Positions 59,006 through 64,000 of a stretch of DNA of 64,000 bases are shown piece after piece. Source of the stretch: Ailanthus altissimus (taxonomy: Eukaryota; Streptophyta; Magnoliopsida; Sapindales; Simaroubaceae); the NCBI GenBank assembly GCA_946807835.1, contig OX327683.1:14141001-14205000 (forward strand). The letters run 5' to 3'. The notes under the pieces were generated by a model, which was given only the letters and a program-made list of their open reading frames with translations, was not told the DNA's origin and did not search any database. The position numbers and the translations under genes were made by a program. Positions within the stretch are counted from its first letter, which is position 1; each line of letters starts with the position of its first letter.

Positions 59006-59510
59006 ATTGCCCACCGTCGCTAAAAAATAGTGGTCGGTGGGATATTACTAAAGACCAAATTTTATATTATTGAATTCTATTTTTCTTGATCTATATAATA
59101 GTGGTGTCATTTTTTTACCCAAAAGAAAAGCAAAAAATGGCCAAAAGTGTCGTCGCCCACCATCAAACAGAGGGGCGATGAGTGGTGACTTGTACTGTCC
59201 CCGCCTATAAACAGATTGCCTGCCGATCTACCCATAGGTGGGGGCGAACCGCCACCCCATTTGACAGCGAGTGATGGTACCGATCTATCCATAGGTGGGG
59301 ACGGACCACCGCCCTATTTGATAGCGAGTGGCTGTGGCCGCCCTCATTCCCACATTTTGTCATATTCTTGTCTTTTTTTGTCAAAAATGACTTTATTATT
59401 ATATAGATCAAGAAAAATAGAGTTTAATAATGTAAAAATAATCAATTTTTATCGTTGAAATATTGTTGAAAAATGGCCGTCGATCACTATTTTTCAACGA
59501 TGGTGATAAT
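59006..59510. mobile_element. Fold-back/MITE-like element with ~100-bp inverted repeats
   Basis: The left arm (ATTGCCCACCGTCGCT, AAAAAATAGTGGTCG, …TATTTTTCTTGATCTATATA, to about 59110) is the inverse complement of the right arm (about 59390-59510, ending CAACGATGGTGATAAT). The interior is GC-richer than the surroundings and holds a 57-bp tandem duplication. No transposase is present. Target duplication is unclear. Frames at 59107-59458 run across the element on both strands and reflect its symmetry. Confidence 0.72.
59224..59338. repeat. 57-bp tandem duplication in the MITE-like element
   Basis: CGATCTACCCATAGGTGGGG starts at 59224 and CGATCTATCCATAGGTGGGG at 59281. The units are about 85 percent alike by eye and GC-rich. 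Confidence 0.8.
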
Positions 59511-59911
59511 TCTATTTGTAATTTCTTTTTATTTTTAAAATTTAATTTAAAATTTAAAATATTTAAAAAATATAAATAAATTATGTAACGACACGTTTCA
59601 TGATGATTCTTGGACATTTGATTAAGAGTATTATGATAAAAGCAGCAAAAAAAGATTATTTAATAGAATTTTTCTAACATAAGAATTAATGTAGTATTTA
59701 TTAAAACATAAAAAATTAAGTTTGTAGATACCCATAAAATTAAGGACGAAAATAATATTTTTCCTAAATATAATAAGTAGAAGTCGACTCATGAGCTCCC
59801 AAAGCATGCGTAAAGGAGACGGCTTGAATTGAGCAGATTCCAGGTTACACTCCTAAATTAGTTCAGAAACCACTTATGGCAGGATCTAGCCTTAAAAGTT
59901 TTATTAAAGTA

Positions 59912-60193
59912 GACTCTCATGTTCCTCTCTTGGCTCCTTTGCCAATTGGATTTGCGGTGTTTGTTGTTCACTTGGCCACCATTCCGATCACTGGCACGGG
60001 CATCAACCCGGCTAGATCATTAGCAACGACTATTGTCTATCAAACATACATCATTCTGGCGTGAACAATGGATCTTCTGGATCGGGCCATTTACAGGAGA
60101 AACCATAGCTGTCTTTTATCACCAAGCCATTTTGAGAGGGCAGCTGTTAAGGCTCTTGGGTCATTCAGAAGCGGAAGCCAATCCCAAATGTGA
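59912..60193 (+). pseudogene. PIP: PIP aquaporin, 3' fragment
   Basis: The reading [40 protein letters not shown] and IVYQT is followed by a one-base insertion near 60045. It continues [26 protein letters not shown] and, after another one-base loss near 60140, [16 protein letters not shown] with TGA at 60191-60193. This covers the last two helices and tail of a plasma-membrane water channel. The second NPA box (GINPAR) is intact. Homology starts abruptly at 59912, just after TTAAAGTAG, so an exon border or a truncation is possible. No intron splits the rest. It shares RSLA and VY-TS-W-RE with the other two PIP remnants. Confidence 0.85.
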
Positions 60194-62872
60194 TTTTTAA
60201 TTTTCCTTCGATTTTCTTAACTGATTTGTGGACGAAAAAAGATTATAATCAAGGTGTAAAAAGAAAGTTGGGACTTGGGAAAATGTAATGTAGATAGAGT
60301 TTCTGTTCTCTTTTTATGGAAATAATTTTGACATTTTTAGTCAAATATTATCCGAACTGTAGGCACCTTTAAGAACTGGGATTATATCTTCCGGAACTCT
60401 ATCTACATTTTTCAGTCGAATAAATATCTTTTCAGGACTCGGCTTTTATAGTATTCTTTCATAGAGAACTTGAACTTACAACTTCAACTATCTTCCACTT
60501 AGCTCTTGAATAAATAACATATCTTTGAAAGCCAAACCATAGAATAAATGTCATTGTGGGCTGTCAATGTTATTAATATATAATTTGTTCTTTATGAGAT
60601 CAACATATACATCCTTACCTATGTATCTATATATATATATCTCCAAGACAATATATATACACTTAACAACTTGTTGAATGAAGTTCTCTGGAATAGACTT
60701 TTCATTATATAATTTTATTATATTCATAAAACTCAATAACTGATTGATTAGACATGCATGTAGAGGTAAATTAAAACGCAACGACAAAACTCAACTTCGT
60801 AATAATAATAATAATTAAAAAAAAAACAACTTTGCACTTCGCAGCCTCTCTATGCAACTCCGTTTTCCTACTTGCTGTGGTGTGAATGAAATGAATCACC
60901 AATTATGTTGAAAGCCAAAGCTCATACTCTCAAGTTAGATGATTAGAGAAATGCAGCATCTGGATGTGCCAAGCTGAATCCCAAAGGCAAGAAAACTAGA
61001 GAGTTATTCTCAGAAGCAAAAATGTGGAATGTCAATACCCAAGGGCTTGATGTGAGAGAATATAAGGAAGAGAGGAGAAAGAAGAGAGTAGTGATTGGAG
61101 CCATATTTCTTTTTCAGCTGAATGGTTGATAAAAGATTGTTAATAGCTTTGGTTTCTTTTTAAGGTCCTTTTGCTCGTATATATAATATATGGGCTGAGA
61201 GAGAAGTAAAATACCTCGTAATATTTGCTTGAGTTTGAAACACTGGGGCCGAGAAATGGAGTGTGGACAAAATGATGGAAGCGTGCACGGCATTGCTTGT
61301 CTTGTGACAATGGTTAACAATTCTTAGGTATATATTTTATTCAAGGTTATCGGTATTAATTTGCATTTCTTTCATTTAAAAATGAAAAATTCGTAATAAA
61401 GACAACAATTTTTTTTTGAAGGCAAGCACAACAATCTTTAATATTAAAAACTTAATGATAAAAGATTCTTTGATCAAACTGTCCCTCAAGGTTGCTTTCA
61501 AAAAAATATCTAAATTATTCTAATTTGAACTAAAATTTCTTATCCAACCATTGACTAATTATAATAGGATTCTTGTTTGAAAGAAAAAACACCCTTAAGA
61601 AAATTAGTTTCATATAAAAATATAAAAAATATCCTCGGTAAAATTCAATAAAGGGATTAGTAAATATGCTCTCTTTTGCACTCAAAATTCGTAAGGACCT
61701 TTTTAAAAAAAAAATTTGTTGATCATAATAATTAATTTGGCCTAACGGTAGTTATATATTAGGGGACCCGAGTGGGATGTTTTCAGACATTAGAAATTAT
61801 TGTGCATCTCTTTAATTATTGGAATTCATTTACTTAAGGTGAAATAAACGCAGAAACTAATCAATTATCTTCAATAAATGAACATCTTTCTTTCGTCTAG
61901 ATTACAGACATTTTTGTCCTCCATTACACGCTTTGCCGAGGCGTGAAGAGGAACATAATCACATGAATAATCGTTGACTGTCAATTGTAATCTTTGAAGG
62001 CCTTATTATATTCAAATTGTCAATTTCTTTTGCACTGGACTGTGATACTATTCTTACTTGGACAGTTTGGCTTCATAATAACATACACATATCCTTTAAG
62101 GAAAGAAATAAAAAAAGACAGTGTATAAGGAAAATTGCTGAGTATCTCAAGTTGTTTAATATTTTTATTATTTTTTTAAAAAAACATTTAATGAGTATTA
62201 TTATCTCACTTTTATTAAAGTAATTGGTTATTTTTAAATTAAAAAAATATAACTAAAAAATGATATTAGTACTTGTTAAAAAATAAAATGAAAAATTAAT
62301 AAACATACTAAACAATAGGGGAGTAAAATTGATATATTTTCAAAGTATATATATTTTTATTAAATTTCTTGTTAATAATGCGTCCAATGATAAAACAATA
62401 AGAACAAAAAATGGATAGTTTGCGTTGTGTTAGTAATAAATTGCTTCCACACGCCAAAAGCTATTTCATAAACAGAGAATTTGTAAATTCGTGATTTAAT
62501 TAGATTGAATTAGAACTAAGAGTTTGTTCGGAAATAATGTGTTGATAATTTTAATCTATAATTGTTAAATAAAAACCCAGAATTGTTGACTATACGAAAA
62601 GCAGATAAAAAATTTTAGGAGTAGCTTTTACTTTAAATGTTTTGTTTATAGATTGCTTAAGTAAAAAAAATGATCAGTTTATATTTTGTAAAATTTCTAA
62701 GAAATTGAATTGAGGGAAAACAGTAATCCATTAACCATTACTAAAATCAGCAAATTGGCTCTTCATGCATACATTCAATTCCTTAAAAATGATTTGAAGC
62801 CATCAAATATTCGTGACAATTTACATCGCATAACACTCCTAGGCAATTGAGAACTAAAATTTACACTAGGGA
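60194..62872. other. Intergenic sequence without recognisable genes
   Basis: The first 150 bases resemble a 3' UTR of the PIP fragment. Beyond that both strands give only short unconvincing frames, AT-rich stretches and poly-A/T runs. No LTR ends, tRNA-like structure or protein motifs were seen. Confidence 0.4.
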
Positions 62873-63720
62873 TTAGCCTCTGAATGATCCAAGAGCTTTA
62901 ACAGCTGCTCCTCCCAAGATGACTTGGTGATAAAATGCTGCAATGGCTGCTCCTATAAATGGCCCAACCCAGAAGATCCATTGTTCACGCCAGAGCGATG
63001 TGTGTCTATAGACAATTGTTGCAGCTAAAGATCTAGCCGGGTTGATGCCGGTGCCGTTGATTGGAATTGTGGCCAAGTGAACCATGAACACAGCAAATCC
63101 AATTGGCAAAGGAGCCAAGACGGGAACATGGGAGTCCTTAGCATTTCTCTTTGGATCAGTGGCTGAGAACACAACGTAAACTAAAACGAACGTCCCTATA
63201 ATCTCCGCACCCAACGCCACGCCTTTGTTGACGCCATCGGCCACCTTATTGGCACCGCCGCCGTTCTCGTTGTAGTCAATTGCACCCACGTTAAGCTTGA
63301 CGAGCGCCAAACCGCTCAGGGCCCCCAAGCACTAGACCAAGCCGTACATAAGGGCTCGTACCAACGTGATCTTTCGAGCGAAGAGGAAACCGAATGTAAT
63401 TGCAGGATACACGTGTCCTCCGGAATTGCCAGCTGTGGCGTAGACGACGAGGAAGATGGCGCCGCCAAATGACCGGGCGACTCCAAGAAGGCCAATGCTA
63501 GCACCAGGGTCGAATTTGTGAGGTCGAATCTTTGCGCTCTGTAACTAATATTGGTCATTATAGTCACGTAAAGAAAGACAGTTGCCGCCATAAATTCAGC
63601 TATCAAAGCCCTGTAAAATGACCATATTTTCAGCTCATGAGGATCAATCAATGGTGCCGGTGGTGGGTCGCGGTAGTCCCTGGAGCAGAAACTTTCCTGC
63701 CCTTCCCCCTCATTCGCCAT
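62873..63720 (-). pseudogene. PIP: Nearly full-length intronless PIP2-like aquaporin pseudogene
   Basis: From ATG 63720 the product has the PIP2 N-terminus ([29 protein letters not shown]) and helix 1 (FLYVTIMT). A frameshift near 63500-63550 moves the reading to [20 protein letters not shown] and [18 protein letters not shown]. The first NPA box is YPA. A TAG (63332-63334) replaces the usual glutamine before CLGALSG. The rest is clean: [69 protein letters not shown], ending GSFRG and TAA at 62873. Typical plant PIPs have about 285 residues and usually three introns; none is present. Channel activity is not expected. Confidence 0.9.
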
Positions 63721-63829
63721 TTTAGCTGACAGTTCTCTTAGAGATAGATGGATAGCAAATAATAAGAAGTTCGGGGTCAGGGAGCTTTTATCTCAGGGTT
63801 TTGTGAGAAGAAGAAAGGGATGGCATATG

Positions 63830-63836
63830 TTATATA
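63830..63836 (-). promoter_or_regulatory. TATA box upstream of the PIP pseudogene
   Basis: TATATAA on the minus strand lies 110 bases before the ATG, followed by a CT-rich leader (CCTTTCTTCTTCTCAC) typical of plant 5' UTRs. If real, the copy kept or gained a promoter, which a simple processed copy would lack. The remaining bases to 64000 show no other feature. Confidence 0.4.
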
Positions 63837-64000
63837 CATGAAAGTTTTGGATCGTCGATGGACGAAAGTGATGAGTAATAATCTGTATAAGAAATTGCTG
63901 GTTGCTCGATATTTTGGTTTAGTTTAATGAAAGTATTAAGAAGTGCAGAATGGTGAATGGTCAAATGGAACTCCCTGGAACGAAGAGTGGGAAATGGATA

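Noticed and set aside
59107..59458. Overlapping frames of 61-80 codons with proline-rich text
   Set aside because: They arise from the symmetric, GC-rich interior of the fold-back element and its 57-bp duplication. No family resemblance.
60551..61320. Minus-strand frames of 68-78 codons
   Set aside because: AT-rich chance frames without recognisable domain, and with no evidence of splicing to other exons.
62017..62223. 68-codon frame in the intergenic region
   Set aside because: The composition is low-complexity and there is no motif, neighbour or signal to support a gene.

Overview
This 64 kb window is AT-rich nuclear DNA of a flowering plant, most likely a eudicot. The evidence is plant LTR-retrotransposon lineages (Ty1/copia, Tat-like and Athila-like Ty3/gypsy), TRIM elements primed by tRNA-Met, PIP-type aquaporin remnants, and a piece of plant-type mitochondrial nad2 with its group II intron. 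I see no intact protein-coding gene. Nearly every open frame is a shred of a decayed transposon. The species cannot be named from the sequence.

Layout, left to right. 1-6.4 kb: a truncated 2-kb LTR of a copia family (called family A here), a broken copia gag split by a 1.56-kb solo LTR (family B), then an Athila-like LTR, tRNA-Asp-type primer site and gag. 6.65-23.73 kb: one large minus-strand Ty3/gypsy element with 545-bp LTRs and an ATATA target duplication. It holds an antisense, intron-bearing plant-mobile-domain (PMD) gene and four nested insertions: two family A solo LTRs, one family B solo LTR, and a TRIM that one of the family A LTRs interrupts. 23.7-29.5 kb: a SINE-like piece, a PIP aquaporin remnant cut by a plus-strand copia element (24.52-29.47 kb) whose integrase core is deleted. 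29.6-29.9 kb: a 243-bp mitochondrial nad2 insertion (NUMT). 29.9-38.65 kb: Athila-like LTRs, a copia protease/integrase remnant, a 592-bp tandem duplication, and a family A solo LTR placed exactly between an Athila-like LTR and its primer site.

38.65-47.4 kb: family A LTR fragments, one perfect solo LTR (TSD AGTTC), and the leader and gag of the copia family that probably owns these LTRs. 47.8-49.24 kb: a tandem TRIM array (LTR-int-LTR-int-LTR) inside one ATTTA target duplication. 49.48-49.74 kb: a ribosomal protein L31 retropseudogene. 49.75-51.0 kb: an Athila-like LTR. 51.55-58.0 kb: a minus-strand copia element lacking gag, split by another family A solo LTR. 58.36-59.51 kb: a G-box-rich tandem repeat and a fold-back/MITE-like element. 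59.9-63.7 kb: a 3' PIP fragment and an almost full-length intronless PIP pseudogene with a frameshift, one stop and a mutated first NPA box.

The genes do not form a pathway. The window records successive insertions, solo-LTR formation, tandem duplication and gene decay. I found no new enzymatic or defence system. The items most worth a second look are the antisense PMD gene with retained introns inside the gypsy element, the three related intronless PIP remnants, the nad2 NUMT, the RPL31 retrocopy and the TRIM array. All similarity statements come from reading translations by eye; no database search was run.
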